In this document: piece after piece, positions 51,162 to 59,050 of the stretch
How the letters are laid out: each line of letters opens with the position of its first letter
Position numbering within the stretch: position 1 is the first letter of the stretch
Assembly: GCF_045287255.1 (NCBI RefSeq)
Contig: NZ_CP137142.1
Span: forward strand, 2,914,001-2,978,000
From: Henriciella sp045287255
Lineage (GTDB): Bacteria; Pseudomonadota; Alphaproteobacteria; Caulobacterales; Hyphomonadaceae
DNA: 64,000 nt
Direction: 5' to 3'
The notes under the pieces: model-generated
Databases searched by the model: none
What the model saw: only the letters and a program-made list of their open reading frames with translations
What the model was told of the DNA's origin: nothing
Program-made: the position numbers and the translations under genes

Positions 51162-51857
51162 ATGAGTAGAATGATGAGACCAATTATCCTTGCCGGACTG
51201 TTCGCGGTAGCCGCGTGTGGCGGCGTCGAGACCGATACGCCTGCAGCGGCGCAGACCGCCCCGGCATCAACAGCCGCGGCTGAGACAAGTACCCAGCCGC
51301 AGGTCGGTGACCGTATTCCGCAGCCGGCACGCGCCAACCGCTCAACCGCGTCCAATCGTCTGGCTACGGCCGGGGCGGCTGAGATTAGCCGCGACCTGAG
51401 CGCCTATCGCGAACTGGGCTGGGAGGAGCTGATGCCACCGGGCGAGGAAGAGCGCCTTGCACAAATTTATCAGCAGCAAATGGCGATGCTGTATTCCAGC
51501 CCGATTGCAGAAGGGTCGGCGGCCGATGCCATGGTGCAGATCGGGACCTTCAACACGGTCAAAGAGTTGAACGAGACCAAGATTCGTATTCCGGGCTACA
51601 CCGTTCCATTCGAGTATGGCTCAAACGCGATGATCAGCGAGTTTCTGCTCGTCCCGTATTATGGAGCTTGCATTCACGCCCCGCCACCGCCCCCGAACCA
51701 GACGATTTTTGTGATGGCGGATGAGCCAATCAAATTGCGGGACCTGGCTCAGGCGGTCTGGATCAATGGTACGATCTATACCCAGACCCAGGAATCAGAA
51801 CTCGCCGACGCGGCCTACACGATCAAAGTGGATTCGGTTGAGGTTTACGAATACTAG
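51162..51857 (+). CDS. DUF3299 lipoprotein of zinc locus
   Basis: A 231-residue predicted lipoprotein (lipobox VAAC near residue 19) with a Thr/Ala linker and a DUF3299 domain: RELGWEELMPPGEEER, RIPGYTVPFEYGSN, EFLLVPYYGACIHAPPPPPN. Members often occur with the LolD-like ATPase and FtsX-like permease of zinc loci. Role unknown; presumably a periplasmic partner of that transporter. It ends the right arm. Confidence 0.88.
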   Translation: MSRMMRPIILAGLFAVAACGGVETDTPAAAQTAPASTAAAETSTQPQVGDRIPQPARANRSTASNRLATAGAAEISRDLSAYRELGWEELMPPGEEERLAQIYQQQMAMLYSSPIAEGSAADAMVQIGTFNTVKELNETKIRIPGYTVPFEYGSNAMISEFLLVPYYGACIHAPPPPPNQTIFVMADEPIKLRDLAQAVWINGTIYTQTQESELADAAYTIKVDSVEVYEY

Positions 51858-51949
51858 CAAGGCTGACAGGGCCGTGCGTATCTGTCCCTTCGCAGAACCG
51901 CGCTTGTAGTCTATCTAGGACCACAAGGTTGATTGAGAGGCTCTTCTGA

Positions 51950-52162
51950 ATGGCGACGCTCCTGTCCTATGGTTTTTACATCGCGCTGGCCGCGCTGATT
52001 GTTGTGCTTGTGCTTGGCTTGATAAACATCACGCGCCCCAGCAGTGAGGAACAATCCAGCCGCTCCAATAAATTGATGCGCCTGCGCGTGATTATTCAAT
52101 TTGTGGTGATCGCAATTCTGGTCCTGCTCGGGATCGTGTTGGGCTCGATCAAACTCTTCTAA
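51950..52162 (+). CDS. Twin-transmembrane HIG1-domain protein
   Basis: A 70-residue protein with two helices (LLSYGFYIALAALIVVLVLGL and VIIQFVVIAILVLLGIVLG) joined by a polar loop with NKLMRLRV. It matches the small HIG1 proteins found beside PduO-type adenosyltransferase genes in alphaproteobacteria. Mitochondrial relatives support respiratory complexes; the bacterial role is open. It lies 11 bases before that gene and is probably co-transcribed. Confidence 0.85.
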   Translation: MATLLSYGFYIALAALIVVLVLGLINITRPSSEEQSSRSNKLMRLRVIIQFVVIAILVLLGIVLGSIKLF

Positions 52163-52173
52163 GGGGCACCATA

Positions 52174-52746
52174 ATGGTCAAGCTCGACAAGATTTACACC
52201 AAGACTGGAGATAAAGGGAAAACCCGTCTATCGACCGGGGAGCCGGTCGATAAGTGGCATCCGCGGGTAACATCCTATGGTACGGTTGATGAGGTTAATG
52301 CGGCGCTGGGCGTTGCGGCGCTGCACACCGATGGCGATATGCTGGCCGCGATCCGCCGGATCCAGAACGACTTGTTTGATCTTGGCGCTGACCTTGCCAC
52401 CCCGGATCGCGGCAAGGAACTGTCATGGGAACCGCTTCGGATCGTGGCGTCTCAGGTGGAGCGGCTTGAGGCTGAGATTGATGTGATGAATGCCGATATT
52501 GCACCGCTGGACAGCTTTATCCTGCCGGGCGGCTCGCCGCTTGCCGCGCACCTGCACGTCGCGCGAACCCTGTGTCGCCGGGCTGAGCGCCAGATTGCCG
52601 AACTGTTCGGAATGGAAGACGAAATCGTCAGCCCTGAAGCGCTCGCCTATGCCAACCGTCTGTCGGACTGGCTGTTTGTTGCCGGGCGTGTGGCCAATAA
52701 TAATGGTGTTGATGACGTCAAATGGGTACCCGGCGCGAACCGTTAG
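52174..52746 (+). CDS. ATP:cob(I)alamin adenosyltransferase (PduO type)
   Basis: A 190-residue cytosolic enzyme that attaches the adenosyl group to cobalamin. The ATP-binding start DKIYTKTGDKGKTRLSTGE and the late RTLCRRAERQIAEL with LNRLSDWLF-like YANRLSDWLFVAGRV are the family's defining segments. The overlap of its stop with the convergent lgt stop is 4 bases. It and CobS at 56502 show the cell handles B12. Confidence 0.93.
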   Translation: MVKLDKIYTKTGDKGKTRLSTGEPVDKWHPRVTSYGTVDEVNAALGVAALHTDGDMLAAIRRIQNDLFDLGADLATPDRGKELSWEPLRIVASQVERLEAEIDVMNADIAPLDSFILPGGSPLAAHLHVARTLCRRAERQIAELFGMEDEIVSPEALAYANRLSDWLFVAGRVANNNGVDDVKWVPGANR

Positions 52747-53690
52747 GAGGTTGCGCTAACCCGCGGCTTGCTGAGCGCGCTCCAGACCAGATAGAGGCCC
52801 CCCAGCCACATTGGCATGGATAGCAGCTGGCCCATGGTCAGCCAGTCTGGCATCACGCCCCATGTGAAACTGTCCGGCTCGCGGAACTGTTCGGCAATGC
52901 TGCGACCCACCCCATACATCAGCAGGAACAGACCCGCAATCAGGCCGGGACGCTGCAGCGCCCGGAAACGCCAGACCAGAATTGCAGTTACGATGACCGG
53001 GATCAGACCCTCAAGAACCGCCTCATAAACCTGGCTGGGATAGCGCGCGACTTCGCTGCCATTATAGACCCACTCGCCCGTGTTCCAGTTGTAGGCGGGT
53101 GGCGTTGAACCGGGGACGCGCCCTTCGGGAAAGACCATGCCCCAGCTCTCATGGTCCGGAGAGACCGGGCGGCCATAGAGCTCTGCATTGATGAAATTGG
53201 CGATGCGGACAAAGAAAATCCCGAACCCTGCCGTGACCCCGCCAATATCAGCGATCGAGAGCAGTTTCAGCTTATGCTTGCGGGCGACATAGGTGACGGC
53301 GAGGGCCACACCGGCCATGCCGCCATGAAAGCTCATCCCGCCCTCCCAGATGCGTAACAGGCTCATTGGGTCGCGCTCGATGGCATCCCACTGAAACGGG
53401 ATCTGGTAGAAAAACACATAGCCCAGACGCCCCCCAAGGATGACGCCCAGCGTTGCCCAGAAGAGCAGGTCGTCAATCCCTTCGCGCGTGGTCGGGGCCT
53501 CGCCGCCCCACATCTTGGGTCGCTCAATTAAGGCCAGCGCATAACGCCACGCGATGAGCAGACCCGCAATATAGCCGAGCGCATACCAGCGGATCGGGAA
53601 TTTGCCGAGGCCGAGGAAACCGAGGTCCAACTGGAACAAAGCCGGGCTCCATTCCGGGAAGCTCATGGCAGATACGGCAAGTAAACTCAT
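52743..53690 (-). CDS. lgt: Prolipoprotein diacylglyceryl transferase
   Basis: A 315-residue inner-membrane enzyme that adds diacylglycerol to lipobox cysteines. The core motif GGRLGYVFFYQIP and MSFHGGMAGVALA are intact, with seven or so helices. The start at 53690 has GAGGGAAG upstream; an ATG at 53666 does not. It serves the many lipoproteins seen in this window. It faces ubiK across 85 bases with a palindrome between. Confidence 0.95.
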   Translation of the reverse strand: MSLLAVSAMSFPEWSPALFQLDLGFLGLGKFPIRWYALGYIAGLLIAWRYALALIERPKMWGGEAPTTREGIDDLLFWATLGVILGGRLGYVFFYQIPFQWDAIERDPMSLLRIWEGGMSFHGGMAGVALAVTYVARKHKLKLLSIADIGGVTAGFGIFFVRIANFINAELYGRPVSPDHESWGMVFPEGRVPGSTPPAYNWNTGEWVYNGSEVARYPSQVYEAVLEGLIPVIVTAILVWRFRALQRPGLIAGLFLLMYGVGRSIAEQFREPDSFTWGVMPDWLTMGQLLSMPMWLGGLYLVWSALSKPRVSATS

Positions 53691-53723
53691 GCGACGGTCT
53701 TCCCTCTTCGGACTTTGTGTCCC

Positions 53724-53739
53724 ATCTGATAGATCAGAT
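53724..53739. promoter_or_regulatory. ATCTGAT-AG-ATCAGAT palindrome between lgt and ubiK
   Basis: A perfect 16-bp palindrome with 7-bp arms in the middle of the divergent gap. It overlaps the likely promoter zone of both genes, so a dimeric regulator could act on both. No known consensus is recognised. Confidence 0.45.
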
Positions 53740-53775
53740 ATGCAACATGTTTAAGACCCGCGAAGGAGTAGCGCC

Positions 53776-54012
53776 ATGGTCGCAAAGAATCCACTGCTAG
53801 ATGATCTGGCGGGTCTGATGACCGGTGCAATGGGCGTGGCCCGCACCGCCGGGGAAGAGGTCAAGACGATGGGCCAGTCGCGCATTCGCGAGGCGATTGC
53901 CGATATGGATCTTGCCACTCGTGAAGAGGTTGAAGTGCTTAAAGCCATCGCGGTTCAGGCCCTGGAGCGCGTCGAGGCGCTTGAGGCCCGTCTTGAAAAG
54001 CTGGAAGAATAA
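53776..54012 (+). CDS. ubiK: UbiK-type accessory factor (BMFP domain)
   Basis: A 78-residue helical protein with a hydrophobic N-terminal helix (NPLLDDLAGLMTGAMGVA) and a C-terminal coiled coil (EEVEVLKAIAVQALERVEAL). It matches BMFP/UbiK proteins that assist ubiquinone synthesis and bind membranes. AAGGAG precedes the ATG by 7 bases. A strong terminator follows its stop. Confidence 0.88.
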   Translation: MVAKNPLLDDLAGLMTGAMGVARTAGEEVKTMGQSRIREAIADMDLATREEVEVLKAIAVQALERVEALEARLEKLEE

Positions 54013-54016
54013 AGAT

Positions 54017-54055
54017 CAGGTCGGACTCAATCGAAGCAAAGCCCGACCTGTTTTT
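54017..54055 (+). terminator. Rho-independent terminator after ubiK
   Basis: Stem CAGGTCGG/CCGACCTG (8 bp, perfect) with an 18-base loop and a T5 run straight after, 4 bases beyond the ubiK stop. It separates ubiK from the convergent lipoprotein gene. Confidence 0.85.
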
Positions 54056-54059
54056 ACCC

Positions 54060-54845
54060 CTAGCTGGATGTTGGGGTCCGGGGTTTGATCTGGAAGAATT
54101 CGAAGCCGCTCACACCGGTTCCAAAATACTTTGAATATTGCTTGTAGAAATCATTTTGCGTGAAGGTCGCGATGGCTGAAGGGTCGTCCCACTCGACCAG
54201 TGTAACCTGCACGTCTTTTGTATATTGCTTGCCATGCGATTCCACGGATGGGTTGATCATGCGATAGATGAACCGTCCGCCAATCTCATTCAGCCCCGGC
54301 TCAATCCCGCGCATATAAGTGTTATAGTCTTCAGGGGATTCGGGTGTGATTTCAGCCACCGCCAGTGTGTAGGCTTTTTCAGGGCTAAAGCTGAAGGAGA
54401 GGGGTTGCTCGAGCGTGCCGGTAAAAATCGCTAACTCTTCCCAGGCTTGCGGGCGAAGGGCCTTGATCTGTGGCCAGTTGGGATCAGCCGCCAGTCCAGC
54501 CTCAGAGGCAGCATCCGGGTATGAGAAGATCGCGACCGCATCGCGCTTGGTCGTGCCGACAAGTTTGGCAGGTACGCTGAGGTCTAGCACGCGCTGGAGA
54601 CCATAGCCGCTGGCGAGGGGGAAAGCCCGAGTATAGTATTCTTGCCGGGCCTCTTTGGCGGCCTCAGATGTTTTCGAGTTGATCAGGATGTATGAAAGTA
54701 CCTGTCCCTTCTCAAGCGCCACGGGAACGGGCTTGAGAGTCTCTGCTTCGGTCTCAGCCATGACCGCTTCTGGCAGGGCTCCAGTGGCACATCCGGTGAT
54801 GCTGAATGTCAGAGCGATTGCGGCGGGAAGATATTTAAAACGCAT
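54060..54845 (-). CDS. Lipoprotein with tandem dimeric alpha/beta-barrel-like domains
   Basis: A 261-residue predicted lipoprotein (lipobox ITGC near residue 19). Two similar halves each begin with a strand and helix of the ferredoxin-like ABM/EthD kind (GQVLSYILINSKTSEAAKEA and KAYTLAVAEITPESPEDYN). No catalytic residues are obvious; function unknown. The start at 54845 has TTGGAGG upstream. Divergent from a LysR gene whose promoter region carries palindromes. Confidence 0.72.
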   Translation of the reverse strand: MRFKYLPAAIALTFSITGCATGALPEAVMAETEAETLKPVPVALEKGQVLSYILINSKTSEAAKEARQEYYTRAFPLASGYGLQRVLDLSVPAKLVGTTKRDAVAIFSYPDAASEAGLAADPNWPQIKALRPQAWEELAIFTGTLEQPLSFSFSPEKAYTLAVAEITPESPEDYNTYMRGIEPGLNEIGGRFIYRMINPSVESHGKQYTKDVQVTLVEWDDPSAIATFTQNDFYKQYSKYFGTGVSGFEFFQIKPRTPTSS

Positions 54846-54864
54846 ATGGTGCGGCCTCCAAGGA

Positions 54865-54881
54865 TATATGGAACCCATATA
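54865..54881. promoter_or_regulatory. TATATGG-AAC-CCATATA palindrome
   Basis: Perfect 7-bp arms around three bases, 20 bases upstream of the lipoprotein start and within the divergent region shared with the LysR gene. A candidate operator; the binding protein is unknown, but the adjacent LysR is the natural first guess. Confidence 0.5.
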
Positions 54882-54926
54882 ATTGGTGCGTTTTCGACCT
54901 GTCTTGGATTGATTCAGAAGTTTTAT

Positions 54927-54942
54927 GGTGCGAAATTGCACC
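54927..54942. promoter_or_regulatory. GGTGC-N6-GCACC repeat just before the LysR start
   Basis: Perfect 5-bp arms ending one base before the ATG at 54944; further copies of TGGTGCG occur at 54847 and 54884. Repeated half-sites spaced through a LysR divergent promoter are typical of LysR binding and autoregulation. Confidence 0.45.
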
Positions 54943-54943
54943 A

Positions 54944-55804
54944 ATGATTTGGGATGATTATCGGATAATTCTGGCCCTGCATCGCAAGGGTAGCCTGCGC
55001 GCGGCGGCAAAATCACTGGGCGTGAACCACTCAACAGTGTCCCGTCGTCTCGCGGCTTTGGACCCGGATATTTTTGAGAAAGCACAGGGCGGTTATCGGA
55101 TTACGTCGACAAAGGGACAGGCCTTGCTGGAAGCAGCGCAGGCCATGGAAACAGCAATCCTCTCGGCTGAGCGGAAAGCGCGGGCGGGACTAGAACAGGT
55201 TGCCGGGCATGTGACCTTATCGATTCCTGATGCCTTCGGACAGTTCCTGTTGCTCGATGACTTCATGCGCTTTCGAGCAGCACATCCAGACATCAAGCTT
55301 ACGATCAAGACGAGTTACGGCTTTGCTGATCTTGATCGATCTGAAGCCGACATTGCAGTTCGGGTGACGCAGAACCCGCCTGATCACTTGGTCGGACGGC
55401 GCCTGTTTCCGTATTATGTCGCGCATTATGCTCGTGTTGATTATCTTGAAAACACGCGCTCAGAAGACCGTGTTTGGATCACCCTATCAGAGGGGGACAA
55501 GACCCCGGACTGGATTGCCAGATCGCCCTTTCCAGATGCGCCTGTCGGCCTTGCCATGGAGGATGCCACCATGCGCCATCGCGCAGCAGCAGCGGGCTAT
55601 GGGATGATTAGTGGGGCTTGTTACATGGACGACCCTAATCCGGCTTTGGTGCGACTGCCCGGTACAGTGCCGCAGCCACGGCAGGATATCTGGGTGCTGA
55701 CCCATCCTGACCTGCGCGAAACGCCCAGGATCAAATTGGTCATGGGATTTCTGGCAAAGGCCATTGCAGGCAAACGTGATCTGATCGAAGGGCGCTGCCC
55801 GTAA
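54944..55804 (+). CDS. LysR-family transcriptional regulator
   Basis: A 286-residue regulator with an N-terminal winged helix (RIILALHRKGSLRAAAKSLG, VNHSTVSRRLAALD) and a C-terminal periplasmic-binding-protein-like effector domain. The likely target is the divergent lipoprotein gene. The effector is unknown. The start at 54944 leaves the normal LysR N-terminus; it lies directly after an inverted repeat, so binding there may block translation or transcription. Confidence 0.9.
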   Translation: MIWDDYRIILALHRKGSLRAAAKSLGVNHSTVSRRLAALDPDIFEKAQGGYRITSTKGQALLEAAQAMETAILSAERKARAGLEQVAGHVTLSIPDAFGQFLLLDDFMRFRAAHPDIKLTIKTSYGFADLDRSEADIAVRVTQNPPDHLVGRRLFPYYVAHYARVDYLENTRSEDRVWITLSEGDKTPDWIARSPFPDAPVGLAMEDATMRHRAAAAGYGMISGACYMDDPNPALVRLPGTVPQPRQDIWVLTHPDLRETPRIKLVMGFLAKAIAGKRDLIEGRCP

Positions 55805-55930
55805 GTTGCGAAATAGAACAGCTCGGACGTATGTAAACTGTAATTTAACCAAGACTCTTGCGCGCAGACTCGTCCATGTTAGCCTCAACTCCCGTGGCCT
55901 GACGCCACACTGATTCGGAAGGGGGATCAT

Positions 55931-56437
55931 ATGAGCCTGTCTCTGAGCCAATCCCAGGAACATGAAGTCGATGCGTTGGAGCTTGTCGAAAGCTGCCTGA
56001 CTGAAGCGGGTTGGGACTTCCAGCGCGATGAAGACGATATCAGCTTGCAATGCATTGCCGCGACCCGTTGGGGCGATATGGGCGCCTTATTTGCCAATCG
56101 GCATGAACCGCCTGCTTTGCACTTTTCAATCACGCTGGATGTGAAACCGAGTGCCTCGCGCCGGGCCCAGATTGCGGAACTGGTGATGATGGCGAATGAG
56201 CGTCTATGGCTTGGACACTTTGATTATTGGGCCGATGAGCAGGTGATTATTTTCCGTCACGCGCTGCCCATGCTGGATCGCGCTGAACCTGATGCCGGGG
56301 AAGTCCGCGCCGTTCTGGCCGCTGGGCTGGATGCCGCAAATATGTTCGTGCCGGCGTTCAACTTTGTGATCTGGGCGGGCAAGTCCCCCCAGGAAGCCAT
56401 GGAAGCGGCAATGTTTGAAACCGCAGGTGAGGCCTGA
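55931..56437 (+). CDS. YbjN-domain protein
   Basis: A 168-residue cytosolic protein of the YbjN/type III secretion chaperone-like fold. Typical segments are VESCLTEAGWDFQRDEDD, ALHFSITLDVKPSASRR and FNFVIWAGKSPQEAMEAAM. YbjN relatives affect stress and motility in other bacteria, but their mechanism is unknown. A terminator follows 29 bases past the stop. Confidence 0.88.
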   Translation: MSLSLSQSQEHEVDALELVESCLTEAGWDFQRDEDDISLQCIAATRWGDMGALFANRHEPPALHFSITLDVKPSASRRAQIAELVMMANERLWLGHFDYWADEQVIIFRHALPMLDRAEPDAGEVRAVLAAGLDAANMFVPAFNFVIWAGKSPQEAMEAAMFETAGEA

Positions 56438-56466
56438 TCACTAGGGCTTTAAATCATGCAGCAGAG

Positions 56467-56495
56467 AACCTCCGTCTCATTTGAGCGGAGGTTTT
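56467..56495 (+). terminator. Rho-independent terminator after YbjN gene
   Basis: AACCTCCG pairs with CGGAGGTT, extended by CTC/GAG across one bulged base, loop ATTT, with T4 immediately after. It lies between the YbjN and convergent cobS genes. Confidence 0.8.
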
Positions 56496-56501
56496 CTTGT
56501 C

Positions 56502-57485
56502 TTAGGCAACTTTCACCATCAGGGCGCTTTCGGGCAATTCCTCGGCAAAGCAGCGCTGATACATTTCGGCGACCAATGGGCGCTCCAACTCGTCACACTT
56601 GTTGAGGAAGGTCATACGGAAAGCATGGCCGAGATCGCCAAAGATGGCGAAGTTTTCGGCCCATGTGATGACGGTCCGCGGGCTCATCACGGTGGACAGG
56701 TCGCCATTCATGAACGCATTCCGTGTCAGATCCGCGAGGGTGACCATTTTGGAGAGCGTGTCCTTGTCAATATCGCCAGCCTTGGTCGCGACAATCTCAA
56801 CCTCAGCGTCATGCTCAAGATAGTTCAGCGTGGTCACAATGCTCCAGCGGTCCATCTGGCCCTGATTGAGCTGTTGAGTGCCATGATAAAGACCGGTCGT
56901 ATCACCAAGACCGACCGTGTTGGTTGTCGCAAACAGGCGGAAGCTTGGGTTGGGCGCGATCACCCGGTTCTGGTCGAGCAGGGTCAGTTTGCCGCTTGCT
57001 TCAAGAATCCGCTGGATCACGAACATCACATCCGGGCGTCCGGCATCATATTCGTCAAACGTAATCGCGACGGGGCGTTGCAGGGCCCAGGGCAGGATCC
57101 CTTCACGAAACTCGGTAATCTGAACGCCGTCTTTCAGGACAATGGCATCTTTCCCAACCATATCGATCCGGCTGACATGGCTATCGAGATTGACCCGCAC
57201 CATTGGCCAGTTCAGACGTGCAGCGACCTGTTCAATATGGGTGGATTTCCCCGTGCCGTGATAGCCCTGAACCATGACCCGACGATTGTGCTCAAACCCG
57301 GCGAGCAGGGCGATCGTTGTTTGCGGATCAAAGCGGTAGCTCTCATCAATCTCCGGCACATACTCTGTGCGATCCTTGAAGCCGTGAACGACCATATCCG
57401 TGTCGAGGCCGAACACCTCGCGGACATTGATTTCTTCCGTTGGTTCAAGGCCCTGGAGGGCGTCACTGTCGCTCATCACGGTCAT
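56502..57485 (-). CDS. cobS: Cobaltochelatase subunit CobS (AAA+ ATPase)
   Basis: A 327-residue AAA+ protein. Walker A GYHGTGKST near 75, Walker B ITFDEYDAGRPDV, sensor ATTNTVGLGD. With CobT and CobN it inserts cobalt in aerobic B12 synthesis. CobT normally lies just downstream, but a terminator and YbjN occupy that place here, so CobT is elsewhere or CobS has another partner. Two ATGs (57485 and 57476) fit the start. Confidence 0.93.
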   Translation of the reverse strand: MTVMSDSDALQGLEPTEEINVREVFGLDTDMVVHGFKDRTEYVPEIDESYRFDPQTTIALLAGFEHNRRVMVQGYHGTGKSTHIEQVAARLNWPMVRVNLDSHVSRIDMVGKDAIVLKDGVQITEFREGILPWALQRPVAITFDEYDAGRPDVMFVIQRILEASGKLTLLDQNRVIAPNPSFRLFATTNTVGLGDTTGLYHGTQQLNQGQMDRWSIVTTLNYLEHDAEVEIVATKAGDIDKDTLSKMVTLADLTRNAFMNGDLSTVMSPRTVITWAENFAIFGDLGHAFRMTFLNKCDELERPLVAEMYQRCFAEELPESALMVKVA

Positions 57486-57515
57486 GCGGAAACTCTCTCA
57501 TCACATCTTGCGTCA

Positions 57516-57529
57516 TGTGACCTATCACA
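57516..57529. promoter_or_regulatory. TGTGA-N4-TCACA palindrome upstream of cobS
   Basis: A perfect inverted repeat with 5-bp arms of the CRP/FNR half-site kind, but with a 4-base spacer instead of the 6 of CRP. A second palindrome AGTGT-G-ACACT lies at 57546-57556 in the same 170-base divergent gap with the diguanylate cyclase gene. Confidence 0.45.
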
Positions 57530-57655
57530 CTCTACGCCTGCGCCAAGTGTGACACTGGGGAAGCTGTGTTTTGCCAAGCGCTTTTTCACCACATAGTTAA
57601 CTGACTGGATCAGATTTTCTGTCTGCAGAAAGCCTAATTTAGAACCCCTCAGGGT

Positions 57656-58852
57656 ATGATGCTTTTCATGTTTAAGAGGGCAGCACGATTTCTGGGGTTT
57701 GGTCCCTTGCTGGAGCAAGAGATACAGGATGCCTCGCACTATAGCTCGGTGGAGATCCGGCGTGTGCGCATGCTGGTGATTTGCCGACTCGCGCTGTTCA
57801 TGATCGCGATTGTCGGAACCTTTCAGTTGCTGGTGATTGGCTTGAGCCTGACTGGGTTGATCAATGCGGCGGTTACTGTGGCCTTATTCGTGTTGGTTCT
57901 CATTGGCTACTTCGCTGCAAAAACCGAAGAGGGGTTCTTGAGGTGGGGTCCGATCCTGCTTGGGTTGTTCTCCGCTGGCCTGTGGCTCGAAGCGCTTCTG
58001 ACCGGGGGCATGTTTAGCCCGACCGTGCCCTTGCTTGTTGGTATTCCGGTTTCGGCCGCCATGCTCCTGCCTTTGCGTGGGGCGGTACTCGTCACGGTCG
58101 CCAATATTGCGGCCTTAACGACATTGACCGCGATTACGCCAATGTTTGGTGTGTTGCAGTCTGCAACGGTTTCAGGGACGATTTACGCTGAAGCGATCCT
58201 GGTTAATTCTGTGGCGGGCATGTCCATGGTCGGCGTGTGTGCTGTGATCATGGCCTGGCAAGCCGAGCGCGCGCAGGGTCAAATGCATGACATGATTGAG
58301 CAAGCCTCACACATGGCGACCCATGATCAGCTCAGCGGTTTGGGCAATCGCAACCGACTGCAGCAATGGTTCCAGCAGGTTGATACCGAAAAGGATCGTT
58401 TTGACTTGCTCTTGATCGATCTGGACGGCTTCAAGGCGATTAACGATACCTATGGCCATAATGCCGGGGATTATCTGATTAAGGCAGTTTCGGCGCGTCT
58501 TAAGGAAGTCTGTGAAGACGATGATCTGCTAATTCGCCTTGGGGGTGATGAATTCCTGGTTGTCGCTAAATCCGGTGAAGCGACGGCAGACAAGATGAAT
58601 GAGTATGGGGCCCGGCTCATCGAAATTCTCAGCCGCCCTTATCCCACCAGCGACTGCATCTTGCGGATCAGCGCATCCATCGGACATGCGCGGTTCCCGG
58701 ACAATGGCAAGACACCGAGCCAGACGCTCAGCATGGCGGACAAGGCGCTATATGTGGCCAAGGGGGCTGGAAAGCGCCTTTGTGTGACGTATGGAAAGAC
58801 CCCTTTGCGGATCAAAGACCGGCTGCATGTGATGCGAAAAGAGTCAGCTTAA
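57656..58852 (+). CDS. Membrane-bound diguanylate cyclase (GGDEF)
   Basis: A 398-residue inner-membrane protein with about six helices (residues 40-200) and a C-terminal GGDEF domain. The active site GGDEF is at 296-300 (LIRLGGDEFLVV), with DHDQLSGLGNRN-like THDQLSGLGNRNRL and the metal Asp in LLLIDLDGFKAINDT. It makes cyclic di-GMP. The allosteric I-site RxxD before the GGDEF is absent (EDDD there), so product inhibition is unlikely. Starts at 57656, 57659 and 57668 are all possible. Confidence 0.92.
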   Translation: MMLFMFKRAARFLGFGPLLEQEIQDASHYSSVEIRRVRMLVICRLALFMIAIVGTFQLLVIGLSLTGLINAAVTVALFVLVLIGYFAAKTEEGFLRWGPILLGLFSAGLWLEALLTGGMFSPTVPLLVGIPVSAAMLLPLRGAVLVTVANIAALTTLTAITPMFGVLQSATVSGTIYAEAILVNSVAGMSMVGVCAVIMAWQAERAQGQMHDMIEQASHMATHDQLSGLGNRNRLQQWFQQVDTEKDRFDLLLIDLDGFKAINDTYGHNAGDYLIKAVSARLKEVCEDDDLLIRLGGDEFLVVAKSGEATADKMNEYGARLIEILSRPYPTSDCILRISASIGHARFPDNGKTPSQTLSMADKALYVAKGAGKRLCVTYGKTPLRIKDRLHVMRKESA

Positions 58853-58935
58853 TCCCGATTTTTTCTCATCCATTTGAAGGGACGCCACGTAAACGGTACT
58901 GGAAACGTTACGATTTAGGCCCTATGTTTCTGCTC

Positions 58936-58966
58936 ACGCCCTGAGGGTATAACTCCGGGCGGGCGT
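58936..58966 (+). ncRNA. Structured folE leader, possible THF-II (folE-motif) riboswitch
   Basis: A compact fold 85 bases before folE: outer stem ACGCCC/GGGCGT and an inner GAG/CTC pair around GGTATAA, with a conserved-looking CGGGC on the 3' side. The folE RNA motif (THF-II riboswitch) is known from alphaproteobacterial folE leaders, and position and shape fit. I could not check it against the consensus, so it is a candidate, not an identification. Confidence 0.5.
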
Positions 58967-59050
58967 TAAGTCCGGTTCTTCCTTGCCTTGAATGGTGCTT
59001 TGAGACTGATCCCGGCTCGACCTCCGTCCCTCAGAACTAAGGATAACATT

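Noticed and set aside
55830..55848. CtrA-like site (TAAA-N7-TTAA) ahead of the YbjN gene
   Set aside because: One half-site deviates and such A/T-rich matches are frequent; no cell-cycle context supports it.
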